DNA of 13,947 bases from Methanobacteriaceae archaeon. GTDB lineage: Archaea; Methanobacteriota; Methanobacteria; Methanobacteriales; Methanobacteriaceae. Each line of letters starts with the position of its first letter. Within the stretch, counting starts at the first letter, position 1. The stretch lies in the NCBI GenBank assembly GCA_030681145.1, contig JAUXXK010000262.1, forward strand, positions 1 to 13,947. Reading direction: 5' to 3'. Position numbers and translations under genes: made by a program. The notes below the pieces were generated by a model that did not search any database, was not told where the DNA came from, and worked only from the letters and a program-made list of their open reading frames with translations. Below, in pieces: positions 7,708 to 13,947 of the stretch.

Positions 7708-8304
7708 TTAAAGCTCATTGTTTTTTAGTTCATAATCATGTTTTATTTTACTAGTTTCAGGGCGAGTCTGTCCCATGTATTTACTATCTCTATCAGGATG
7801 GCCGTATGGCTTTTTTGAAGGAGAAGTCATGGTTTCAAAAACAATCTGACATACTCTCTGCCCTGGATAAAGAGCCACTGGCATTTTTCCTATATTAGAA
7901 ATTTCTAAGGTAATTTTTCCCTGAAAACCGGGATCGATATAACCTGCTGTAACATGCATTGTTATACCTAAACGTCCCATAGATGAACGTCCTTCCACTC
8001 GAGCAACTAAATTATCAGGAAGATGCACGGTTTCATATGTGGTGGCCAAAGCAAATTCTCCAGGGTGTATAATAAATGCTTCATTTTCTGAAATGTGAAA
8101 TGATTCCATATATGATTCCATATCTATTTTATCTTTAGGGTCTATGAACGGTTTTCGGATAATTCTGAAACTTTTAAATTCACTACCAATCCTTAAATCA
8201 ACTGAAGAAGGCTGTACTTGTCTTTCAAGGTCTTCTAATGGGTCAATTAATATTAAACCTTCTTCCAGATATTTTTTTATGTCACTGTCGCTCAGAATTG
8301 CCAT
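7708..8304 (-). CDS. dcd: dCTP deaminase (possibly bifunctional dCTP deaminase/dUTPase)
   Basis: A 198-residue trimeric deaminase of the dUTPase superfamily. It converts dCTP to dUTP, or straight to dUMP if bifunctional, feeding thymidylate synthesis. Visible motifs are QPSSVDLRIG (31-40), GRSSMGRLG (105-113), and the active-site block HVTAGYIDPGFQGKITLE (117-134) ending in catalytic Glu134. GQRVCQIVF (148-156) follows, and the tail KYMGQTRPETSKI (175-187) closes over the nucleotide. The TAGYIDPGF-G-ITLE pattern resembles the bifunctional enzymes of Methanocaldococcus and Mycobacterium more than the E. coli enzyme (TAHRIDPGWSG-IVLE), so direct dUMP formation is plausible but not proven. The start ATG has AAGAGGT (8311-8317) six bases upstream. 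It lies upstream of glyS on the same strand and downstream of a 347-base gap that hides a broken small frame. Confidence 0.93.
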   Translation of the reverse strand: MAILSDSDIKKYLEEGLILIDPLEDLERQVQPSSVDLRIGSEFKSFRIIRKPFIDPKDKIDMESYMESFHISENEAFIIHPGEFALATTYETVHLPDNLVARVEGRSSMGRLGITMHVTAGYIDPGFQGKITLEISNIGKMPVALYPGQRVCQIVFETMTSPSKKPYGHPDRDSKYMGQTRPETSKIKHDYELKNNEL

Positions 8305-8364
8305 CTATAAACCTCTTAATCACTTTTAATTAAATACTACAATTTACATTAATTTTTAGTTTTA

Positions 8365-8536
8365 TTAATAAAATTTATAATCCGTTTTATTTCTAAATCT
8401 TTTCGAGTTTTTAAATTTAATTTGGGAAATATCATTAATAACATGAGGTATTCTAGAACTGTTAACTACTTCTACAATAACATATTGGCCCCTTTGGTTT
8501 CACTATCAATTTTAATGGTCCCAATCGAAATATCAT
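8365..8536 (-). pseudogene. Possible small frame-disrupted gene between trmJ and dcd
   Basis: This fills much of the gap between the trmJ stop and the dcd start. On the - strand a ribosome site TGAGGA (8541-8546) precedes ATG 8536, and a TATA-like TAATATAATG sits at 8571-8580, about the right distance upstream. The frame reads MIFRLGPLKLIVKPKG and then stops after 24 codons. Past a GGGG run (CCCC on +, 8489-8492) the frame one base over continues as QYVIVEVVNSSRIPHVIND and runs open to TAA at 8365. Removing one G from that run would give a continuous 56-residue protein. The stretch is also richer in G/C than its flanks. Options are a recently broken gene, a sequencing or assembly error, a programmed shift, or chance. 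I do not recognise the family. Confidence 0.3.
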
Positions 8537-8631
8537 ATTATCCTCAGGATATTTTTGAATAAAAATAAATCATTATATTAATTAGAAATTTAATCTTATT
8601 TATATTTCTATTAAACTCATATTCAAACCAT

Positions 8632-8638
8632 AAAAAAA
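8632..8638 (-). terminator. Short oligo-T signal after trmJ
   Basis: Seven T residues on the - strand begin 13 bases after the trmJ stop, in AT-rich DNA without a hairpin. This could be an archaeal U-tract terminator; it is a weak call. Confidence 0.3.
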
Positions 8639-8651
8639 TATTTATTATTTA

Positions 8652-9362
8652 TCATATTTTCCGGTTTATTCTTCTTAAAATCCCTTTAAGGGTATGTGCT
8701 TCTCTACCGGTTATAAATGCACGACCTATAATATTTTTAAATGTTTTTGCACCGTTTTTCTCTTTATGTTCAGGAATATCGAGTTTTTTAATCATTTCTC
8801 CCATTTCATCTATTAAGTTCTGTTTTTCATTTAAAGAAGCCTCTTCCAGACCCTGGACATGAAATTCATTTTTATTTTTGAAAAGTTCATAGAAAACTAT
8901 TGCGGCTGCATGAGTTATATTCATTATTGGATATTTTTTGTCGGTAGGTATACTTACTAAAGTATCACAAAGTTCTATCTCATTATTGTATAATCCATTT
9001 CCCTCTCTTCCAAATAATATTGCTATTTTGCCAGTTGAATTAATGGATTCTGCTAGTTGATGTGGTTTAAGGGGTATGCGTGATAATTTGTAGCTCCCAC
9101 CAGGAGTGCCACTAGTTCCAATAATAAAATCCATTTGTTCTGTTTTCAATAATTCTGCCAACGAATCATATATTTTGGCATGGGATACTATTTCTTTGGC
9201 GTGCATAGCTTGGAAATAAGCTTCTTTTTTTATTTCACAAGGATTGACTAAGATTAAATTATAAAGACCAAAATTTTTCATGGTTCTGGCCAGAAAACCA
9301 ATATTTCCTGGAGATTCTGGTTCTACAAACACAATATTTATGTAATCTTTTAAAAAATCCAT
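8652..9362 (-). CDS. trmJ: TrmJ-like SPOUT tRNA 2'-O-ribose methyltransferase
   Basis: A 236-residue RNA methyltransferase of the SpoU/TrmH (SPOUT) superfamily that transfers a methyl group from S-adenosylmethionine to a ribose 2'-OH. Motif 1 is EPESPGNIGFLARTMKNFG (14-32, with Asn20 and Arg26). Motif 2 is IAILFGREGNGL (113-124), and motif 3 is YPIMNITHAAAIVFYEL (144-160), forming the trefoil-knot cofactor site. The C-terminal tail REAHTLKGILRRI (220-232) matches the TrmJ branch, which modifies position 32 in the anticodon loop in bacteria and in Sulfolobus. Target position 32 is therefore inferred by family. The start ATG has only a weak ribosome site (GTTGAT). It begins 25 bases after the tfrB stop and is probably co-transcribed with it. 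The length and all motifs appear complete. Confidence 0.87.
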   Translation of the reverse strand: MDFLKDYINIVFVEPESPGNIGFLARTMKNFGLYNLILVNPCEIKKEAYFQAMHAKEIVSHAKIYDSLAELLKTEQMDFIIGTSGTPGGSYKLSRIPLKPHQLAESINSTGKIAILFGREGNGLYNNEIELCDTLVSIPTDKKYPIMNITHAAAIVFYELFKNKNEFHVQGLEEASLNEKQNLIDEMGEMIKKLDIPEHKEKNGAKTFKNIIGRAFITGREAHTLKGILRRINRKI

Positions 9363-9387
9363 GATATCAACAAGTATAATATACTAA

Positions 9388-10896
9388 TTACTCATCATAT
9401 GCCATATCTAGCAGTTCCAGCAAATTAAGAACTTTTATATCCTTTAAACCCTCTTTTTCCAGTGAATCTCGGATATGAATTTGACAAAAAGGACAGATGG
9501 TAATTACAGCATCTACGTCTAGTTTTTTAATCATTTCCGCTTTTGTTTGGCCTAATGCAGAAGCAATTTCTGGTTTACCGGATTTAACTCCGCCTCCTGA
9601 ACCACAGCACCTGTCAGGTTCATCCATTTCTACAAATTCTAGCCCCTTAATTTTTTTTAATATTTCCCTGGGCTGCAGATGGATTCCTTGACTTCGATTA
9701 AGGTGGCAAGGGTCATGATAGGTTACTTTCATATTCACAGGTTTAGTGGAAGAAATATCAAGATTATCTGCCAAAAATTCGCTGATATCCATTACATTAA
9801 AATCTACTCCAAATTTTGGATAATCCTTTTTCAAGGTGGCTCCACAACCAGCACAAACAGTAATAATAGTATCATAACCACCCAAAGCTTTTTTATTTTG
9901 ATTTACTAATTCTTTAACAACTTCTGGCTGCCCTGTTCTTATCATGGGAGAACCACAACATACTTGGTCTTGGGGAACATCAACTTCTATACCTTGCTTT
10001 TTTAAAATTTTTAATAGTGCCTGTCCAACTTGAGGCATACGGTAATCTACCAGACATCCAGTGAAAAATGCCACATTAGGTTTTTTTGTTTCACTAGATG
10101 AATCACTGGATGACTGATTGATAGAATCTATAAAACTTTTTCCTACTTTATCCACGGATCTTCCAGTTTTAATGATGGTTTTTTTAAGTTTTTTATGAGC
10201 TTTGAGCGGCCCAATATCTTCTTGGCACGCAATTGCCCTTAATTTTTCTATGGCATCCCCAGGAATACTTATATTTTTTGGACAAACTTCAGCACATTTT
10301 CCACAAGTTGTACAACAGTACAATCCTTCTTCAAATCCTTCCATGGCCCTATCCGCACAATCTCGAGGATCAAGAGCAAATTTGGATATATATTGCATAA
10401 AATAAGGTCCTGAATACTCTGAAATTTCTTTCATGACTGGACATGCTGATAAACATGAAAAACATTCAATACAACCCCTTAACTTTTTAGATTCAGCACA
10501 ATCAACTGAAGGAATTAAGTCGGGAACTTGACCAAAACATTCATTATTTTTGCCTTTTTCTAAAAATAATTTCATTTGATTTATTTTTTCTTCTATTTCC
10601 TTTCGATCAACTATGATGTCTTTTATTACTGGAAAATCCAGAGGTTCTATAATAGCTCCTGCATGTATTTCAGCCTTACATGCTAATACCACATTTCCAT
10701 CCATTTTCAAGGCACATGAGCCGCACTGGCCCGCCCTACAAGAACTTCTGAAAGCAAGATTGGCATTATAGTTATCATTTATGAAATTAAGGGCATCCAA
10801 CACTTTCATCCTTTCGCTTTCTTCTATTTCATAAGTTTCCAGGTGGGAATCGGAATCCTTTTCTGGATCAAATCTTAAAACCTTGATTTTTATCAT
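9388..10896 (-). CDS. tfrB: CoM/CoB-dependent (thiol:)fumarate reductase subunit B, iron-sulfur
   Basis: A 502-residue iron-sulfur subunit of the cytoplasmic enzyme that reduces fumarate to succinate while oxidising coenzymes M and B to the heterodisulfide. It fuses an SdhB/FrdB-like half to a HdrB-like half. The first half has a [2Fe-2S] site (Cys53, 58, 61, 73 in CRAGQCGSC...C) and two CxxCxxCxxxC clusters (Cys142/145/148/152 and Cys195/198/201/205). The second half has two CCG domains: Cys281, Cys313-Cys314, Cys348, Cys351; and Cys397, Cys430-Cys431, Cys468, Cys471. These cysteine patterns carry the thiol-oxidising site in heterodisulfide-reductase-type proteins. A Ser-rich linker (about 260-272) joins the halves. 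The length fits TfrB of Methanothermobacter. The catalytic flavoprotein TfrA is absent here; from memory the two genes are also unlinked in Methanothermobacter. The start has GGAGAT (10901-10906) four bases upstream. trmJ follows closely. Confidence 0.92.
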   Translation of the reverse strand: MIKIKVLRFDPEKDSDSHLETYEIEESERMKVLDALNFINDNYNANLAFRSSCRAGQCGSCALKMDGNVVLACKAEIHAGAIIEPLDFPVIKDIIVDRKEIEEKINQMKLFLEKGKNNECFGQVPDLIPSVDCAESKKLRGCIECFSCLSACPVMKEISEYSGPYFMQYISKFALDPRDCADRAMEGFEEGLYCCTTCGKCAEVCPKNISIPGDAIEKLRAIACQEDIGPLKAHKKLKKTIIKTGRSVDKVGKSFIDSINQSSSDSSSETKKPNVAFFTGCLVDYRMPQVGQALLKILKKQGIEVDVPQDQVCCGSPMIRTGQPEVVKELVNQNKKALGGYDTIITVCAGCGATLKKDYPKFGVDFNVMDISEFLADNLDISSTKPVNMKVTYHDPCHLNRSQGIHLQPREILKKIKGLEFVEMDEPDRCCGSGGGVKSGKPEIASALGQTKAEMIKKLDVDAVITICPFCQIHIRDSLEKEGLKDIKVLNLLELLDMAYDE

Positions 10897-11059
10897 TTTT
10901 ATCTCCAGTTAACTGCTTAAATATACATGATCTAATTTCTTTAGAATTTAATATGATTATTAATTTTCTTTACTAGGGTAATATTAAAACTAGAATAGGT
11001 GATTAATTTAAAATAATATTATGTTTATATATAATATAAAGATATTTAAAAGCCATGAA

Positions 11060-11092
11060 TTAATGATTTAAAACGATTTTTAATGATTTAAA
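11060..11092. repeat. Pair of 13-bp direct repeats spaced two helical turns apart
   Basis: TTAATGATTTAAA occurs at 11060-11072 and again at 11080-11092. The repeats are identical and exactly 20 bases apart, so both copies face the same side of the helix. This is a common arrangement for cooperative regulator binding. It lies upstream of both divergent genes, nearer tfrB. Function is inferred; low-complexity AT-rich sequence can produce such pairs by chance. Confidence 0.4.
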
Positions 11093-11340
11093 CTCCCATA
11101 ATACTCTTTTAAAAAGATTCATGCATTTTTGTATTATTAAATTAATTTTTTAATTCAAAATAAGCGAATTTAATAATATGCTCATTAATAAAAGGTTTTA
11201 ATGGATAAAAATGAATCAATCGGGATTGGGATAATACAATTTGAAAATTCTTAAGAAATCTATTAGAGAACTATTAAAATAAAAAATTTTGCACTCATAT
11301 TCTAAAATTTAATTTTAAGAATAATTATTTATATCTAAAT

Positions 11341-11398
11341 AAACATTTTTATTTTATACTGCCATAACAGTAAAAAAATATTTTTATTGTATATTGCC
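11341..11398. repeat. Imperfect tandem repeat with embedded inverted repeat upstream of iorA
   Basis: Two 23-base units (11341-11363 and 11376-11398) match at 20 positions, each a TATA-like T/A block followed by TACTGCC or TATTGCC. At the end of the first unit is an inverted repeat TACTG (11357-11361), six bases, CAGTA (11368-11372). A 5-bp dyad with a 6-base gap is the same layout as operators of methanogen regulators such as NrpR, but the half-site differs. It could be a duplicated promoter/operator for iorAB. The repeat is seen; the role is inferred. Confidence 0.4.
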
Positions 11399-11495
11399 TC
11401 TTTTTTAATGAATTAATTAAATTAAAAATACGAATAAAATAAAATAAATTGGATCATTGTTGAATAATAGCAATAACTAATAACAAGGTGATTGA

Positions 11496-13445
11496 ATGAA
11501 TCTAAAAGAGATCGTCTATGGTAAACCGAAGGAAAAACTCTTTTTACTGGGAAATGAAGCAGCAGTTAGGGGGGCACTGGAGGCAGGAATTTCAATAGCT
11601 GCTACATATCCGGGGACACCGTCTTCTGAGATTGGAGATGTATTTTCAAAAATAGCAAATGATGCTAATATTTATTTTGAATTTTCTATTAACGAGAAAG
11701 TGGCATTAGAAGTCGCTGCTGCTGCTGCAGCTTCCGGAGTCCGATCATTTACCTTTATGAAACATGTAGGTCTTAATGTGGCGTCTGATTCTTTTATGAG
11801 TGTTGTTTACACCGGTGTTAAAGGCGGAATGGTGATCTTATCTGCCGATGACCCATCTATGTTTTCATCTCAAAATGAACAAGACAATCGCCATTACGCA
11901 AGAATTGCTAATTTGCCGGTTTTAGAACCATCTAACCCTCAGGAAATAAAAGATTACATGAAAATTGGTTTTGAACTATCTGAAAAATTCAGAATACCTG
12001 TTTTGCTCAGAACCACTACACGAGTTTCCCATATGAGGGGTATTGTAGAACTGAATGATATTCCTAATATTGATAAAAATGAAAAAGAAACTTCTTCATA
12101 TCTTAATCCTAAAGGATTCTTCCAAAAAAATCCAGATCAGTTTGTACCGGTTCCTAAAACAGCTCGGATAATGCATAAAGAATTGGTTGAAAAAATTGAG
12201 GATCTTAAAGATGTTTCAAATAATTCTGATTTGAATGAAATTTATTATAATGGAAAAAAACTTGATAAAAATTCAAATTTAAAATCCAGTTGTTCATGTA
12301 TGGGTATTATTGCCAGCGGAAGTGCTTTTAATTATGCATATGATGTTGTGGCCGAGTTAGGTCTTGATATTCCTATCCTTAAACTGGGATTTTCCTACCC
12401 TTTCCCGCAAGACTTGGTACTAAAATTTATTAAGAACATGGATAAAATAATGGTGGCGGAAGAAGTTGATCCAATTATGGAAAATGAGCTTTTAAATGTC
12501 TTAGGAAGTGAAGGAATAAGAAAAACGGTTCATGGAAAACTAGATGGGTCACTACCATTAATTTATGAGTTTAATCAAGATATTATAAAAAATGCTTTAA
12601 CTAATGTTTTAAATTTGGATATTGGACCAAATTTGAAAGAAACAGAAAATAATATCGAAATGGAACTTCCTAATCGTCCTCCTACACTTTGTCCGGGATG
12701 TCCTCACCGTGCAGTTTATTATGCTATTAGAAATGCTCGTAAAAATCTTAAAATTAGTAAAGAGGACATTATATTCCCCACGGACATTGGTTGTTATACA
12801 TTAGGAATTGAGTCTCCTTATAATGCGGCTGATTATCTTTTAGCTATGGGATCTAGTATTGGGACTAGCTGTGGATTTTCAAAAGCCACAAATCAGAAAA
12901 TTGTGTGTTTTATTGGAGATTCAACATTTTTCCATTCAGGGGTTCCTCCGCTCATTAATGCAGTGCACAACAAACACAATTTCGTTCTCATAGTTCTGGA
13001 CAACCGTACCACTGCAATGACCGGAGGTCAACCTCATCCGGGACTTCCAATGGATGGAATGGGCGAAATTGCTCCTGAAATCTCCATTGAAAAGATTGTT
13101 AAGGCTACTGGTGTGGAATTCGTGGAAAACATTAATCCCATGAGTATTAAAAAGACTTCAGATGTCCTTGAAAGGGCTTTAAAGTTTGAAGGTGTGGCAG
13201 TAGTAATATCACGTTATCCGTGTGTTCTACTGAAAACTAAAGAAAAACCTAAAAAGAAAAGCATGGTAGTAGATTCTAATAAATGTAGCCAATGTATGGA
13301 ATGTATTTCTAAAGTAGCTTGTCCAGCTATTTATAAGATAGAAAATAAGGAAGGTGTTTATATTGAAATAGATTCTTCCAGATGTATAGGCTGCACTGTA
13401 TGCGTTCAGGCCTGTCAGGATAAAGCAATAAGGCTTCGGAAGTGA
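11496..13445 (+). CDS. iorA: Indolepyruvate:ferredoxin oxidoreductase, alpha subunit
   Basis: The large subunit (649 residues) of the thiamine-diphosphate enzyme that interconverts indolepyruvate and other arylpyruvates with aryl-acetyl-CoA, CO2 and reduced ferredoxin. In methanogens it is thought to allow use of exogenous aryl acids to make aromatic amino acids. The N-terminal pyrimidine-binding domain begins at LGNEAAVRGALEAG (18-31) with TYPGTPSSEIGD (37-48) and the glutamates of INEKVALE (65-72). The pyrophosphate-binding domain has CPGCPHRAVYYA (399-410), PTDIGCYTLG (428-437) and GDSTFF...LDN (474-503), which binds the metal. Two C-terminal [4Fe-4S] motifs follow: Cys597/600/603/609, with the longer last gap often seen in IorA, and Cys630/633/636/640. 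The ATG start has AAGGTGAT three bases upstream. iorB follows after five bases. Size and motifs are complete. Confidence 0.94.
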   Translation: MNLKEIVYGKPKEKLFLLGNEAAVRGALEAGISIAATYPGTPSSEIGDVFSKIANDANIYFEFSINEKVALEVAAAAAASGVRSFTFMKHVGLNVASDSFMSVVYTGVKGGMVILSADDPSMFSSQNEQDNRHYARIANLPVLEPSNPQEIKDYMKIGFELSEKFRIPVLLRTTTRVSHMRGIVELNDIPNIDKNEKETSSYLNPKGFFQKNPDQFVPVPKTARIMHKELVEKIEDLKDVSNNSDLNEIYYNGKKLDKNSNLKSSCSCMGIIASGSAFNYAYDVVAELGLDIPILKLGFSYPFPQDLVLKFIKNMDKIMVAEEVDPIMENELLNVLGSEGIRKTVHGKLDGSLPLIYEFNQDIIKNALTNVLNLDIGPNLKETENNIEMELPNRPPTLCPGCPHRAVYYAIRNARKNLKISKEDIIFPTDIGCYTLGIESPYNAADYLLAMGSSIGTSCGFSKATNQKIVCFIGDSTFFHSGVPPLINAVHNKHNFVLIVLDNRTTAMTGGQPHPGLPMDGMGEIAPEISIEKIVKATGVEFVENINPMSIKKTSDVLERALKFEGVAVVISRYPCVLLKTKEKPKKKSMVVDSNKCSQCMECISKVACPAIYKIENKEGVYIEIDSSRCIGCTVCVQACQDKAIRLRK

Positions 13446-13450
13446 TTTTT

Positions 13451-13947
13451 ATGCAGAAACATATGTGTAATAATAAAAATACTGATAATTGTGACTGTGA
13501 TAACTCTAAAGACTTTAAAACAATTTCCAGTTCTTTAACATACAAACCACCTTACAATATTTATATCTGTGGAGTAGGTGGTCAAGGAATAATCAAAACA
13601 TCCATTGTTATCGGAGAAGCGGCTATTTTTGAACAAAAAAAGGTGGCCATGAGTGAAATTCACGGAATGGCCCAACGTGGGGGTGTGGTTTCAACTGAAC
13701 TTAAAATTGGAGACTCCAGGAGTTCCATAATTCCTGAAGGTGAAACAGATCTTTTGCTGGCATTTGAACCTTTGGAAGCTCTTCGCGCATCTCCAAAGGC
13801 TAATAAAAACACCGCCATTATTTTCAATACTTCTTCCATCATGCCATCTAATATTTCGGCCAGCAAATTTCGTTATCCTGACTTGGATGATATTACTTCT
13901 AATTTGAAATTCATATCGGATAATGTATTTGCATTAGATGCAGAAAG
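13451..13947 (+). CDS. iorB: Indolepyruvate:ferredoxin oxidoreductase, beta subunit (partial, cut by window edge)
   Basis: The first 165 codons of the small subunit, which pairs with IorA and belongs to the pyruvate/2-oxoacid ferredoxin oxidoreductase gamma family. The core starts with NIYICGVGGQGIIKTS (36-51), followed by EIHGMAQRGGVVSTELKIG (69-87), both hallmarks. The frame stays open to the end of the window, so the C-terminus is missing. The ATG lies five bases after the iorA stop, and its ribosome site GTGAT (13442-13446) overlaps that stop, which points to coupled translation. Unusually, about 34 residues precede the core, hydrophilic and with Cys6, Cys14 and Cys16 (HMCNNKNTDNCDCDN). 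Most IorB proteins begin close to the glycine-rich strand. No in-frame ATG, GTG or TTG lies between Met5 and the core, so the extension appears to be real. Confidence 0.92.
   Translation, partial: MQKHMCNNKNTDNCDCDNSKDFKTISSSLTYKPPYNIYICGVGGQGIIKTSIVIGEAAIFEQKKVAMSEIHGMAQRGGVVSTELKIGDSRSSIIPEGETDLLLAFEPLEALRASPKANKNTAIIFNTSSIMPSNISASKFRYPDLDDITSNLKFISDNVFALDAE

Larger units (their letters stand above)
10897..11495. promoter_or_regulatory. 0.6-kb AT-rich divergent control region between tfrB and iorA
   Basis: No supported gene was found in this stretch. It should hold both promoters, since the two genes diverge. A near-symmetric TATA-like block TTTATATATAATATAA (11024-11039) could serve tfrB. 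T/A-rich blocks around 11376-11395 and 11401-11425 are candidates for iorA. It also contains the repeats listed separately and a 10-bp palindrome, CAGTTAACTG (10906-10915), next to the tfrB ribosome site. The iorA ribosome site is AAGGTGAT (11485-11492). The spacer is far longer than others in the window, so regulation or a lost gene is possible. A 17-codon ATG frame at 11201-11254 is too short to call. Confidence 0.5.

Noticed and set aside
8305..8651. A tRNA or box C/D RNA in the trmJ-dcd gap
   Set aside because: No cloverleaf, TψC-like block or paired C/D boxes with the right spacing could be found; the coding-like pattern on the - strand explains the composition better.
9497..9909. Open frames on the + strand opposite tfrB
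   Set aside because: They overlap strongly conserved cysteine motifs of tfrB on the other strand and show no family features.
11201..11254. A 17-codon frame MDKNESIGIGIIQFENS with an AGGT upstream, as a small gene or leader peptide
   Set aside because: It is too short to judge by composition, has no recognised similarity, and lies more than 240 bases from iorA with no attenuator-like structure after it.
12780..13445. A frameshift or truncation in iorA because of the unusual CxxCxxCxxxxxC spacing
   Set aside because: The frame is intact and a longer last gap in the first ferredoxin motif is familiar from IorA proteins.
13327..13866. Two - strand open frames over the iorA end and iorB start
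   Set aside because: They are shadows of the ferredoxin motifs of iorA and the conserved core of iorB.

Overview
The window looks like chromosomal DNA from a methanogenic archaeon of the order Methanobacteriales, probably Methanobacterium or a close relative. The evidence is a CoM/CoB-dependent fumarate reductase subunit (TfrB), an archaeal-type indolepyruvate oxidoreductase (IorAB), archaeal/eukaryotic-type glycyl-tRNA synthetase, a DUF2226 protein, two FilR1/DUF1724-type regulators, very AT-rich spacers with TATA-like boxes, and Shine-Dalgarno sites of the GGAGGT / GGTGAT type. No tRNA, rRNA, CRISPR array, insertion sequence or phage gene was seen.

Layout. Positions 1-3266 run on the + strand: a DUF2226 protein with a long acidic linker, a MinD-like ATPase with a C-terminal amphipathic helix, and a PfkB-family sugar kinase that starts at TTG. 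A TatD-like metal-dependent hydrolase (COG1099 type) lies convergent to the kinase. Divergent from it is a tandem pair of winged-helix regulators (4141-4986 and 4992-5813) that are colinear paralogues. From 5890 to 10896 five genes are on the - strand. In transcription order they are tfrB, a TrmJ-like tRNA ribose methyltransferase, a probable frame-disrupted small gene, dcd (dCTP deaminase, possibly bifunctional) and glyS. A 0.6-kb AT-rich spacer with several short repeats separates tfrB from the divergent iorA-iorB pair; iorB runs off the right edge.

How the genes fit together. IorAB interconverts arylpyruvates with aryl-acetyl-CoA using ferredoxin. TfrB is the electron-input subunit of the enzyme that reduces fumarate to succinate with the coenzymes M and B; its catalytic partner TfrA is not in the window. 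Both are anabolic redox enzymes of methanogens and they share one long divergent control region. dcd (dUTP/dUMP supply), glyS and the tRNA methyltransferase are housekeeping genes. DUF2226 next to MinD suggests a link to the cell surface or to positioning, but that is inference.

The window is mostly core-genome content and I found no clear new defence or mobile system. The most useful points are: a frame-disrupted small gene hidden between trmJ and dcd; symmetric operator-like sequences next to TATA-like boxes upstream of DUF2226 and minD; repeats in the tfrB/iorA spacer; a Cys-containing N-terminal extension on IorB; a bifunctional-like signature in Dcd; and start-site revisions for three genes.
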